From positions 744,001-808,000 of the forward strand of contig NZ_CP115775.1 in the NCBI RefSeq assembly GCF_027913035.1: a stretch of DNA of 64,000 nt. Reading direction: 5' to 3'. The first letter of the stretch is position 1. Every line of letters starts with the position of its first letter. Position numbers and translations under genes: made by a program. Under the pieces are notes generated by a model. The model did no database searches. It had not been told where the DNA came from and saw nothing but the letters and a program-made list of their open reading frames with translations. This document shows, piece after piece, positions 53,699 to 62,388 of the stretch. The stretch comes from Paracoccus albus (GTDB lineage Bacteria > Pseudomonadota > Alphaproteobacteria > Rhodobacterales > Rhodobacteraceae).

Positions 53699-56445
53699 AT
53701 GAAGCTATCGAGACAGTGAAGAACATGGTCGAAAGTGGCCTGTTCAATCAGGCACGTAAGACCGAAGATGAGCTTCGCAGTATGATCAGAGGCGTCGCAG
53801 CTTTGGTCCCGCCGGGCCTCAGCGGAGAAGAGATCGAGCAGATTGCGCGGGAGATCGAGCACAAGCAGGGTATCAAGGCTGGACTTGGTGCGGTGGTCGA
53901 CAGCGAGGATTTCGAACCTTGGCTGGATGACGCGAAGCCGTTGATCGAGCCTTTCTACTGGAACCGCTACCAGAAATTGCTCCTGCAAAACGGCCTACCG
54001 AAAGACGTTGTGATTTCCACGGACACGGTTACGGATAAAATCCTCAGCCGACTAGGCAACCCCGAGAAACACGTACCGTGGGATCGGCGTGGCATGGTGG
54101 TTGGCCACGTTCAAAGCGGCAAGACCGCCAATTATACGGGCCTGATCTGCAAGGCGGCTGATGCAGGGTACAGGCTGATCATCGTTATTGCGGGTATTCA
54201 CAACAACCTTAGAAACCAGACACAGGCCCGGATCGACGAGGGCTTCATCGGTCGCGATACCGGGAAGTCCCAGGAAACCAAGAAGGGCGGTGCAAAACAC
54301 ATCATCGGCGTCGGCCATTTTGACCCGAACAAAACACCGGTCAGCCTTACCAACACGCTACGGGATTTCAACAAGGCCACGGCCTCAACTAACACAAGCG
54401 AGATTGACTCCTACAAGGTTCCTGTCGTCCTCGTAATCAAGAAGCAGTCGAATACGCTCCGCAACCTGCTGCAATGGCTCAAGGACAATAGCGCTCGCGG
54501 TGACCGTGAGATGATTGATCAGCCTATGCTGCTCATTGATGACGAGGCAGACAACGCTTCGATCAATACCAAGTACAATAGGGAGGAAGTCACGACCACA
54601 AATAGGTTGATCCGCGAGCTTCTGAATACTTTCCACCGGAGTTGCTATGTCGGCTACACCGCAACTCCTTTCGCGAATATCTTCATCGACCCTGATCAAG
54701 ACGATGAAATGCTGGCGGAAGACTTGTTTCCGAAGGACTTTATCATCGGCCTTGATGCGCCATCCAATTATTTCGGCGGCAAAAAGGTTTTTGTCGAAGG
54801 CTTGCCGGATGATGAGGAGCCAACTTGGCTGAGGTATGTCTACGACAATGAGGATGTTCTTCCCGTCAAACATCCACAGGACTTTGTCGTGGAAGCACTC
54901 CCAGACTCGCTGGTGAAAGCTGTTCGCGCCTTCGTGCTGACTGCTGCTATTCGCAAGCTAAGAAATCAAGAGCACAAACACTGCTCGATGTTGGTTAACG
55001 CAAGCTTCCGGAACCCAATTCAAGCACAGCTCCGGAATCGGCTACATGAAGTACTTCAACGGATTCAGAATGCTGTCAGAGTGAACGGTTCAACTGGTAG
55101 CAAGGGAATTGCGGACCCCGAGATCGCAGCTTTGAAAGAAGTATGGGAAAGCGAATTCAAGACGGCCCACTCCTCATGGGATGAGGTTCAGGCTGCAATA
55201 CATGAGGCCATAGCTGCGGCACAGGTCGTGTTGGTGAACTACAAGTCGAAGGATGTCTTGGAATATCCCGATGAAGCTCGTGGCAAAGCGGGTAGAAAAT
55301 ACATTGCAGTCGGTGGTTTTTCTCTGTCGCGCGGTCTAACGCTCGAGGGACTGACGGTAACTTGGTTCCTGCGTAACACGAAGATGTACGATACCCTCAT
55401 GCAAATGGGCCGGTGGTTTGGATACCGGACAGGATACGAGGATCTCTGCCGCATTTGGATGCCAGCCGAAGCTATTGGTTGGTACGCATATATTGCGAAC
55501 GCGACAGAGGAATTGCACTCAGAAATTCACGATATGGCGTCTGTTCCGACAGCCACTCCCAGGGATTTCGGTTTGGCGGTGCGAAGTCATCCAGCTTCGT
55601 TGCTGGTCACAGCACGCAACAAGATGGGATCGGGAACAAAGGTCACGACGCTGATTGGGCTCTCCAACAAATTTGTCGAGACATCGAGAGTCAGCATTAG
55701 ATCAGGTGATCTTGCCGCGAATATTGCTGCGGCTAGGTCTCTGGTTTCGAAGTTCAAAGGCGCAGGCTTGGAGGAGGAGCGATCGCCTTGGGGAGCGCTC
55801 TATCGTGGCGTGCCGGTCCAGTTCATAGACGAATTTCTCGCGGCTTGGCGCAACGCAGACCAGAGCGTAACGACTGACCCGGCCCCGGTCAGAAAGTATA
55901 TCGATGCACGGAGTTCGGACGAGCTGCAAACATGGGACGTATTAGTTCCCAGCTTAACCAAAGGCGAGGCCAACGGAACGCTGGGCATGCCGATCGTGCC
56001 CGCCACGCGATATGTAGACCTGCACGATCTGCAACATGATTTCATGTCATTCAGTGGGAAGCGAATGCGTGTTGCGTCTCGGGGTATCGAGAAGGCTGGT
56101 GTAGACCCGGCAAGGGCTGAGGCAGCCGAGTCGCGGTATCGGGAAGAAAACGGGAAGGCAGACAGTGAACGCGTGAACTATCCGGACTCGATCTACCGAC
56201 GAGAAAGAGATCGCGGCCTTTTCATCCTCCATTTCGTCAAGGCGAAGGCGCCAGATGGAAAGGAAGATGCCAAGCAAGTCGACCTGATCCCTGCTGACCC
56301 CGTTGTGGCGTGGGGCATAAGCCTTCCAGTTTCTTCTCGCCCGGCTGAACGCGTTGAATACGTGGTGAATACGGTGCGCTATCGGGAACTCTTCGGTGAA
56401 GAAGACGAAGACGAAGATCAGGAGGCACCTCTTGAAACCTCTTGA
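53695..56445 (+). CDS. Z1-domain superfamily II helicase-like protein
   Basis: A 916-residue protein with the Z1 domain. Walker A is VVGHVQSGKTANYTGLI near residue 138, Walker B MLLIDDEADNASINT near 280, SYVGYTATPFANIF-like motif III follows (CYVGYTATPFANIF), and the Arg-finger motif VI is LMQMGRWFGYRTGYEDLCR near 570. Z1 proteins are translocase-like ATPases found with MutL-like ATPases in defence islands. ATG 53695 overlaps the previous stop by four bases with AAGGA before it. The C-terminal end overlaps the next gene by 14 bases. Confidence 0.9.
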   Translation: MNEAIETVKNMVESGLFNQARKTEDELRSMIRGVAALVPPGLSGEEIEQIAREIEHKQGIKAGLGAVVDSEDFEPWLDDAKPLIEPFYWNRYQKLLLQNGLPKDVVISTDTVTDKILSRLGNPEKHVPWDRRGMVVGHVQSGKTANYTGLICKAADAGYRLIIVIAGIHNNLRNQTQARIDEGFIGRDTGKSQETKKGGAKHIIGVGHFDPNKTPVSLTNTLRDFNKATASTNTSEIDSYKVPVVLVIKKQSNTLRNLLQWLKDNSARGDREMIDQPMLLIDDEADNASINTKYNREEVTTTNRLIRELLNTFHRSCYVGYTATPFANIFIDPDQDDEMLAEDLFPKDFIIGLDAPSNYFGGKKVFVEGLPDDEEPTWLRYVYDNEDVLPVKHPQDFVVEALPDSLVKAVRAFVLTAAIRKLRNQEHKHCSMLVNASFRNPIQAQLRNRLHEVLQRIQNAVRVNGSTGSKGIADPEIAALKEVWESEFKTAHSSWDEVQAAIHEAIAAAQVVLVNYKSKDVLEYPDEARGKAGRKYIAVGGFSLSRGLTLEGLTVTWFLRNTKMYDTLMQMGRWFGYRTGYEDLCRIWMPAEAIGWYAYIANATEELHSEIHDMASVPTATPRDFGLAVRSHPASLLVTARNKMGSGTKVTTLIGLSNKFVETSRVSIRSGDLAANIAAARSLVSKFKGAGLEEERSPWGALYRGVPVQFIDEFLAAWRNADQSVTTDPAPVRKYIDARSSDELQTWDVLVPSLTKGEANGTLGMPIVPATRYVDLHDLQHDFMSFSGKRMRVASRGIEKAGVDPARAEAAESRYREENGKADSERVNYPDSIYRRERDRGLFILHFVKAKAPDGKEDAKQVDLIPADPVVAWGISLPVSSRPAERVEYVVNTVRYRELFGEEDEDEDQEAPLETS

Positions 56446-57394
56446 TCCCTGGGAAAGACTGGACCCGGACGAAGCCAAACGGGTCGATGTCGCGGGCCGT
56501 TTCGATTTCTTCTGGGTGGTGCTGGAAGCAGGCATGCCCGGCCTGATGCTGAGGCTGCCAGGCCTGCCGCAACCACTGCCGCGTCTGCCGCAGTTGAAGA
56601 ACCTTGTCGCGTCCTTCCGCCCTGTCTCGGGCGGATCGGCATTTGTTCTCGGCCTCAAGGAAAGAAGTCAGGTCGAGATATTCGAGACCCTTTGCCGAGA
56701 TGTGGTAGAGGCTGGGGAAGCAAGCGCGGATCGCGACGAAGCGCTCTGCAGAGCGCTGCAACGCACCCGACGCTGGTATCACCTTCTGCGCGGTGGGAAG
56801 ACCAATGGGCTGTCCGTTGAAGAGCAGCGAGGGCTTGTTGGCGAGTTGGCCTTCCTTCGGGAGCTTGTCTCCGCCTTCGGCCCGGACACGGCGATCGAGG
56901 CCTGGACCGGTCCGACCGGCTCGGCGAAGGACTTCGAGCTTATCGGAAGCTGCGTCGAGGTGAAGGCAAGGCGGGTTGCTGCAAAGCCGTTCGTGGCCAT
57001 TTCGTCCGAAGACCAGCTCGCGGATGTCGAAGGGAGCCGCCTGTGCCTTCGTGTGATCAATGTGGCGTCGGCCGTCCTGCCGGAAGGTCAGAGCCTGCAT
57101 GATCACGTGCGAATGACGGCCGAGATGTTCGAAGAAGACGGCGCGGCCTTCGATGCTTGGGAAGAGACGCTCCATTCGACTGGATATGATCCCGAGAACG
57201 ACTACGACGAGCGGCGATGGCTTCTTAGCGCTGCGACCGATTACGAGGTGACAGAAGGTTTCCCCCGGATTTCCACGCCTCTTGTTCCGGGCGTGGAGAA
57301 TGTCCGGTACGCGATCGCTCTCGATGCCTGCGAACCGTTCAAATTGGAAGGTGATCTGATCGACGTCATCCAAGGAGGGCTTGATCATGAGTGA
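56432..57394 (+). CDS. PD-(D/E)XK nuclease-like protein (DUF4420-like)
   Basis: A 320-residue protein whose middle region carries a PD-(D/E)XK-like set: GLVGELAFLRELVSAFGP near 130, then TGSAKDFELIGSCVEVKA near 165, with Asp, Glu and the E-V-K triplet spaced as in restriction endonucleases. The rest matches DUF4420 by eye. Start TTG 56432 follows a perfect AGGAGG by six bases; a GTG at 56396 would add 12 residues within the Z1 gene. It is probably the nuclease of the operon. Its stop overlaps the AIPR start by 8 bases. Confidence 0.82.
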   Translation: MKPLDPWERLDPDEAKRVDVAGRFDFFWVVLEAGMPGLMLRLPGLPQPLPRLPQLKNLVASFRPVSGGSAFVLGLKERSQVEIFETLCRDVVEAGEASADRDEALCRALQRTRRWYHLLRGGKTNGLSVEEQRGLVGELAFLRELVSAFGPDTAIEAWTGPTGSAKDFELIGSCVEVKARRVAAKPFVAISSEDQLADVEGSRLCLRVINVASAVLPEGQSLHDHVRMTAEMFEEDGAAFDAWEETLHSTGYDPENDYDERRWLLSAATDYEVTEGFPRISTPLVPGVENVRYAIALDACEPFKLEGDLIDVIQGGLDHE

Positions 57395-59471
57395 TCTGGA
57401 AGAATTCCATCATGAACTTATCGCCGATATCCAGGGCGATGCTGACGTCCTCGGCCTTGTCACGGTCGAGGCGTTTTTCGAGAAGGTTGGCGAACTGCTT
57501 ACCGAGGCCGGGGAATTGGATGGCGCAAACAGAGCGTATTTCGAGGGCGGCGGCGCCAGCAATCCCATGCGGATCGACGGCTATGGCGGCGATCCAAGGG
57601 ATGGCGATGGCGTCCTGAGCCTCGTGTTGTGCGACTTTGATCTGTCCGAGGAGGTGCGTGTTCAGAACAAGGAACAGATTCAGCGCCTTCTGCAGCGACT
57701 CTACAGATTTGTTGTTTCAAGCCTCAAGGCCGATTTCCGGGAGCAATTGGAAGAGACCAGTGCCGGGTTCGGCGTAGCCGACCTCATCGCCACGACGTGG
57801 AAGGACGTCGAGAAGGTCAAGCTCATAATCGTGACTAATGCAGATTTTCGCGCCCGTGCCGATGCGGCGAACGTGAAGGATCTTGATGGCAGACCGGTCA
57901 CCCTCAGCGTCTGGGACCTGAAGCGTCTCAAGCAATACATGGAACAGGGACAGGCACGGGCGAATCTGATCATCGATTTCGACAAAGACTTCGGCGGGAG
58001 TGTTCCCCTTCTTGCGGCCTCCGGAAGCGATAGTGCGCTCGAAAGCTACCTGGCGGTCATTCCCGGAAAGCAGCTGGCCGCCATCTACGACAAGTGGGGA
58101 CCACGCCTGCTCGAGGCCAACGTGAGAAGCTTTCTTCAAGCACGCGGCAAGGTGAATCAGGGCATCCGCAACACGATCCGCGATGAGCCGCACATGTTCT
58201 TTTCCTACAACAACGGCCTCAGTGCGACAGCCGACGCGATAGAGGTGGAGCAAGGAGATCATGGCCATCTCTTGGTTCGCGCGGACAATCTGCAGATCGT
58301 CAATGGTGGGCAGACCACGGCCTCACTCCACGCAGCGCGAAAGGCGTTTGTCGAGCAGTTGGAACAGGTTCATGCCCAGATGAAGTTGACCATCGTTCCG
58401 CGAGAACAGTCCGAACTCGTTGTCCCGCGCATCTCCGAATACGCGAACAGTCAGAACAAGGTGAATGCAGCAGACTTCTTCGCCAATCACCCCTTCCACA
58501 TCCGGACTGAAGAGCTGTCGCGCAAAGTTCTGGCGCGGGGAGAGGACGGGTATCGGGACACGAAATGGTTCTATGAACGCGCACGAGGACAATATGCGGA
58601 CGAACGAGGGCGAAGGACCATCGCAGAGCGAAAGAAGTTCGATGCCGAGTTCCCGCGCTCCCAGTTCCTCACGAAGACCGATTTGGCCAAGTTTGAGAAC
58701 ACCTGGGCTTGCCTGCCGCACATCGTGAGCCTTGGTGCGCAGAAGAACTTCGCGGAATTCGCCAAGCATATCGGCAAACGTTGGGGTTCCGAAGGTGCGG
58801 CGTTCGATGAGCTCTGGTACAGGCGCATGATCGCAAAGACCATCATCTTCCGGGCCACTGAAAAACTGGTCTCGGGCGCGGAATGGTATGAAGGCGGCTA
58901 CCGCGCCAACATCGTGACCTATGCGATTGCCAAGCTCGTGCATGATGCAGAGGAACGGGAGATGGTGGTCGACCTGGACGCCGTCTGGAGATACCAGGAT
59001 GTCACGCCTGATCTGAAGGCGGCACTGTTGGTTGCTGCGGCAGAAGCTCAGGACGTGATCACGCACCCGCCCGAGGGCGTGCGAAACTTCAGCGAATGGG
59101 CCAAGAAGCAGGCTTGTTGGAAGGGGCTGGAGGATCGTGAGTTGAGCTATCCGGAGGAATTCGATCGAGTACTGATTTCACCGGACCTGGCCAATGAGCG
59201 CGCGAGAGAGGCCCGTGCGGACAAGGCTGTCGAGACCAGCGTCGAGGCCGAGCTTGAGGTGCATAGGCTCGGCGCCGCGTTCTGGGCAGAAGCCCGGAAT
59301 TGGGCGCGGGAGCGTGGGCTTCTGTCCCCGCGGGAAAATGGCGTTCTGGAAACGTGCGCCGCGATCCCGAGCAAGATGCCGTCGGACAAGCAATGCGCGA
59401 TTGCGATGAGCGCGCTCAAAAAGCTTCAGGATGAAGGTTTTTCAACTGGCGTGGGCGTCGATGCAACCTGA
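57387..59471 (+). CDS. AIPR family protein of Mza-type defence system
   Basis: A 694-residue AIPR (abortive infection phage resistance) protein. Signature blocks are LLEANVRSFLQARGKVNQGI near 247, EPHMFFSYNNGLSATADA near 268, QIVNGGQTTASLHAARKAFV near 303 and RISEYANSQNKVNAADFFAN near 350. N-terminal 150 residues are acidic. AIPR proteins occur in phage-defence operons and may be nucleic-acid enzymes, but no mechanism is proven. ATG 57387 overlaps the nuclease stop; the C-terminus overlaps the DUF2971-like gene by 11 bases. Confidence 0.9.
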   Translation: MSDLEEFHHELIADIQGDADVLGLVTVEAFFEKVGELLTEAGELDGANRAYFEGGGASNPMRIDGYGGDPRDGDGVLSLVLCDFDLSEEVRVQNKEQIQRLLQRLYRFVVSSLKADFREQLEETSAGFGVADLIATTWKDVEKVKLIIVTNADFRARADAANVKDLDGRPVTLSVWDLKRLKQYMEQGQARANLIIDFDKDFGGSVPLLAASGSDSALESYLAVIPGKQLAAIYDKWGPRLLEANVRSFLQARGKVNQGIRNTIRDEPHMFFSYNNGLSATADAIEVEQGDHGHLLVRADNLQIVNGGQTTASLHAARKAFVEQLEQVHAQMKLTIVPREQSELVVPRISEYANSQNKVNAADFFANHPFHIRTEELSRKVLARGEDGYRDTKWFYERARGQYADERGRRTIAERKKFDAEFPRSQFLTKTDLAKFENTWACLPHIVSLGAQKNFAEFAKHIGKRWGSEGAAFDELWYRRMIAKTIIFRATEKLVSGAEWYEGGYRANIVTYAIAKLVHDAEEREMVVDLDAVWRYQDVTPDLKAALLVAAAEAQDVITHPPEGVRNFSEWAKKQACWKGLEDRELSYPEEFDRVLISPDLANERAREARADKAVETSVEAELEVHRLGAAFWAEARNWARERGLLSPRENGVLETCAAIPSKMPSDKQCAIAMSALKKLQDEGFSTGVGVDAT

Positions 59472-59913
59472 ATCGAACAGGAAGCTGTACAAGTTCAGTG
59501 GTCCAACCGAGTACGCTCTCCAGAACCTGGAGAACGGGGTGATTTTTTGTCAGCACTACTCAGCTTACAATGATCCATTCGAATTCTGGAGCAACATCTA
59601 CGAAGGCATCCCCGATCCAAAGGTCGAACCAGAAAGATTTCTTGCCGCTGCATCGGCGTGGGGGTTCGGTACCAAGCCTGCCGAATGGAGCTACGAACGC
59701 GAACGACGTTTGTTGGTGCAGTCTGATCGTGACGACGAATTGCCGATCCTGCGCAAGTACCCCGCTGACGCCATCACGCAAATCGTGGTGGGCGAGAGGA
59801 TGCCATCCGACTACCGACGCCGCCTCGAAGCCGTTCTGTCGAAAAACTACGGCAGTGTTCCAATCTCCACCGCGCGACGGTCACCGTCGACTTACCGCTT
59901 GGAAATCGAGTGA
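59461..59913 (+). CDS. Short DUF2971-like protein, end of defence operon
   Basis: A 150-residue protein with both ends of the DUF2971 pattern: LYKFSGPTEYALQNLENGVI and HYSAYNDPFEFW at the N-terminus, and PAEWSYERERRLLVQSDRDD in the C-terminal half. Usual members are about 250-300 residues, with a longer stretch between N-D-P-F-E and W-S-Y-E; here only about 50 residues separate them. So it is an internal deletion or a compact form. DUF2971 proteins are seen in defence islands, but their role is unknown. ATG 59461 lies inside the AIPR stop region. Confidence 0.7.
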   Translation: MQPESNRKLYKFSGPTEYALQNLENGVIFCQHYSAYNDPFEFWSNIYEGIPDPKVEPERFLAAASAWGFGTKPAEWSYERERRLLVQSDRDDELPILRKYPADAITQIVVGERMPSDYRRRLEAVLSKNYGSVPISTARRSPSTYRLEIE

Positions 59914-59959
59914 GCCGAGGTTCGGCGAAGAGCTTCTGTTGAATGAATACACGGCGCTG

Positions 59960-61474
59960 CTAGAGACTGTCAAAGATCGGCAATAGGACCTCCGCAATCT
60001 GCCGCGCAAGAAACGGCGGCACGGCGTTCCCGACCTGCACGAATTGCTCGGTGCGATTGCCCATGAAATGGTAGTTGTCGGGGAAGGTCTGCAGCCGTGC
60101 GGCCTCGCGCACCGTCAGGCTGCGGCACTGCGTCGGGTCGGGGTGAATGAAGTAGTGCCCATCTTTCGAGATGTGGCTCGTTACCGTCGAAGCCGGAGCG
60201 TTGCCAACTTGAACTCGAAACCGGTCGTTGAACTTGCCCGTTTTCCAGTTCTTGTGGTTCGGTGCCAGGATGTCTGGAAACTGGTGCGCACGCGGGCTCA
60301 GGCCCTCGGCCTTCGCGAAACAGGCGGCATAGAGGTAGCGGGCAAGATCGGATGGCATGTGTCCACGGGTTTCGTGACCCGAGACGCCTATCAGGTTCGG
60401 GTCGTCGAGGAACGCGGCCAGCTCTGGCTGCAGTTTCCTTGATAGGGGTTTTCGCGCGTGGCTCGTTCGGCCCATCTGAGACGTTGCCAGCAAACGTTCC
60501 TCGACACGATCCAACTCGTCCCGAAAGCTGCTAAAGTTCTCGCCTGGGTATTCTCGAGTGATCTGACCAGCGGCTTCGATCGCATCTACAACAGCGTCAT
60601 ACCAGGCATGTTCGTCGTCGCGTCTACTCAATCCGCTTCTCAGCCGCGGCAAGCCGGTCAACATGTCCTTAACCTGTACCATCGAGCTCCGCCGATGAAG
60701 TTTGGGAGCGGCACTCGCGTCAATATCCGATCTGATACCAACGATGATCACCCTGTGGCGTGCCTGCGGCACTCCGTGGTCTTCTGCGCGAATGACGAAA
60801 TCCTTCGGTTCGGGATGATCACCCGGCAGAATGCTGGCCGACAAGGACAAGAGTCTGTAGCCGGGACCAGCATGTTGGAGATCAGACATGACCTGTTCGA
60901 AGATCGCCAGCCCCTCGACAGTCGAAGAGAGCATGCCCTTGACGTTCTCCATTACGAACACTGCGGGGCTCAGCTCATTCAATACACGACAATATTCACG
61001 ATAGAGGAAATTGCGCTCGTCGTCTTTCGGTCGGTAGTCCTCAATCCCTGCGTTACGTGAGCGCCCGGCAAGAGAGTATGCTTGGCAAGGCGGACCACCG
61101 ATCAAAAGCGTTCGATCGCCTGCTGTTCTGTTGGTTTCGGAAATCCTCTCCGACAAGAGCGCGGCGGTTTCTGCTTTACCAAGCTCTGCGCAAACGGCCT
61201 CATTCTCGGCGGCTTTCCATTCACGCGGAAAGAGGTTCTTCCAATCCGGGCAGTCGTGCTTTCCGGAAATCCATGAATAGTACTCGGGTGGAAACTTGCG
61301 GAACTGACGCAAGAACGCGCGAAGTCGGAGTGTCTTGTGCGCAGCACTATCCTTCTCAATCGACACAGAAATCTCGTAGGCACGAGAACCATCCGCGTGC
61401 ATGCACGATGAAAATCCTTCCCCAAGGCCGCCCGGGCCAGAGAATAGATCAATTATCTGAACGGGTTTTGACAC
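59960..61474 (-). CDS. DNA cytosine-5 methyltransferase (Dcm family)
   Basis: A 504-residue m5C methyltransferase. Motif I is IIDLFSGPGGLGEGFSS near residue 8, motif IV GGPPCQAYSLAGRSR with the nucleophile Cys130, motif VI FVMENVKGM near 176, motif VIII DHGVPQARHRVIIVG and motif X QVGNAVPPFLARQ near 483. An insertion of about 60 residues between motifs I and IV is larger than in Dcm. The target recognition domain lies at about 270-440. It faces the defence operon and is divergent from vsr with a 57-base gap. It should protect host DNA. Confidence 0.93.
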   Translation of the reverse strand: MSKPVQIIDLFSGPGGLGEGFSSCMHADGSRAYEISVSIEKDSAAHKTLRLRAFLRQFRKFPPEYYSWISGKHDCPDWKNLFPREWKAAENEAVCAELGKAETAALLSERISETNRTAGDRTLLIGGPPCQAYSLAGRSRNAGIEDYRPKDDERNFLYREYCRVLNELSPAVFVMENVKGMLSSTVEGLAIFEQVMSDLQHAGPGYRLLSLSASILPGDHPEPKDFVIRAEDHGVPQARHRVIIVGIRSDIDASAAPKLHRRSSMVQVKDMLTGLPRLRSGLSRRDDEHAWYDAVVDAIEAAGQITREYPGENFSSFRDELDRVEERLLATSQMGRTSHARKPLSRKLQPELAAFLDDPNLIGVSGHETRGHMPSDLARYLYAACFAKAEGLSPRAHQFPDILAPNHKNWKTGKFNDRFRVQVGNAPASTVTSHISKDGHYFIHPDPTQCRSLTVREAARLQTFPDNYHFMGNRTEQFVQVGNAVPPFLARQIAEVLLPIFDSL

Positions 61475-61531
61475 TGCATTACTCCTCGATCTCCTCTTTC
61501 CAGGTTTTCGGACTCATGGCAAGGAGTAGGA

Positions 61532-61996
61532 ATGGTAGACATCGTTGATACCAGAACCCGCTCACAGATGATGAGTAACATTCGCGGCAAGGATACAAAG
61601 CCCGAGCTTGCTCTCAGAAGGGCTCTTCACGCGCGGGGTTTTCGATTCCGGCTGCATGTGAAGGATGTCCCCGGAAGGCCTGACATCGTGTTTCCAAAGT
61701 ATCGCGCGGTCGTGTTTGTTCATGGGTGCTTCTGGCACCGTCATGCCGGTTGTCGATATGCAACCGTCCCCAAGACCCGTGCGGAATTTTGGAAGACGAA
61801 ATTCGCCGCAAACGTATCAAGAGACGCTGCGGTCCACGACAAGTTGATCAGGAAGGGGTGGCGAGTTGCCACCGTTTGGGAATGCGCTTTGCGGAACCCC
61901 AAAGCATTGACGCAAACGACAGAGATGGTGGCAACTTGGCTCAAGTCAGATGAGCCTGAAATGGAACTTGGTGAGCTTCAGGTCGAGCCGCATTAG
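61532..61996 (+). CDS. vsr: Very short patch repair (Vsr) endonuclease
   Basis: A 154-residue Vsr-type nicking enzyme that cuts beside T-G mismatches left by deaminated 5-methylcytosine. Conserved features are RTRSQMMSNIRGKDTKPELA, RLHVKDVPGRPDIVFPKYRA, VFVHGCFWHRHAGCRYATVP and RKGWRVATVWECAL. The metal ligand Asp is in GRPDIVF and the zinc cysteines are in HGCFW and AGCRY. It pairs with the divergent methyltransferase, as dcm and vsr do. The ribosome site is AAGGAGTAGG. Confidence 0.95.
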   Translation: MVDIVDTRTRSQMMSNIRGKDTKPELALRRALHARGFRFRLHVKDVPGRPDIVFPKYRAVVFVHGCFWHRHAGCRYATVPKTRAEFWKTKFAANVSRDAAVHDKLIRKGWRVATVWECALRNPKALTQTTEMVATWLKSDEPEMELGELQVEPH

Positions 61997-62071
61997 GCAA
62001 TGGCGCACCGGGCCGTTGTTGTTGGCCTGTCAATATGCTTGAAGCATCTGCATCGAACGCCGCCCTATAAG

Positions 62072-62087
62072 GTTGTCGATTGACAAC
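62072..62087. promoter_or_regulatory. Perfect dyad operator before the HicA-like gene
   Basis: GTTGTC-GATT-GACAAC is a perfect 6-bp dyad overlapping a TTGACA -35-like box (62080-62085). It lies 22 bases before the ATG. It is a good candidate for autoregulation by the HTH partner gene. Confidence 0.55.
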
Positions 62088-62108
62088 TTAACATAGAAAG
62101 CCTATATC

Positions 62109-62387
62109 ATGTCTCGTAAACCGCACAAGTCCAAGGAGATCGAGGCGGTCTTGCGTGAGCTGGAAGCCTTGGGGTGGACGGTCACTTTGCGTTCCGGGCG
62201 CGGGCATGCCTGGGGCCTGATCAGGTGCCCGAACAACGATCCGGACTGCCGGTGCGGTGAGTTTTGTCAGATGGGTGTCTGGTCGACGCCACAGAATCCG
62301 GGCCGGTTTGCCCGGCAACTGAGGAACCGTGCGCTTGGCTGCACGAAGCTAGGCAATGCCGATGATGGCGCTCAAGAGGATGAATGA
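62109..62387 (+). CDS. HicA-like toxin candidate with Cys-rich insert
   Basis: A 92-residue protein. The N-terminal half matches the HicA RNase pattern: SKEIEAVLRELEALGWTVTL then RSGRGHAWG with the catalytic-type His. A Cys-rich insert (CPNNDPDCRCGEFCQ) that HicA lacks could bind zinc. It is followed by a gene for an HTH protein after 1 base, the layout of a toxin-antitoxin pair. Start ATG 62109 has GAAAG upstream. Whether it is a toxin is not shown; HicB-like sequence is not obvious in the partner. Confidence 0.6.
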   Translation: MSRKPHKSKEIEAVLRELEALGWTVTLRSGRGHAWGLIRCPNNDPDCRCGEFCQMGVWSTPQNPGRFARQLRNRALGCTKLGNADDGAQEDE

Positions 62388-62388
62388 C

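Noticed and set aside
62080..62108. TTGACA-N17-TATATC as promoter of the HicA-like gene
   Set aside because: The -10 box ends at the base before the ATG, so transcription would start inside the gene. Either it is chance or a shorter protein is made; I keep only the dyad.
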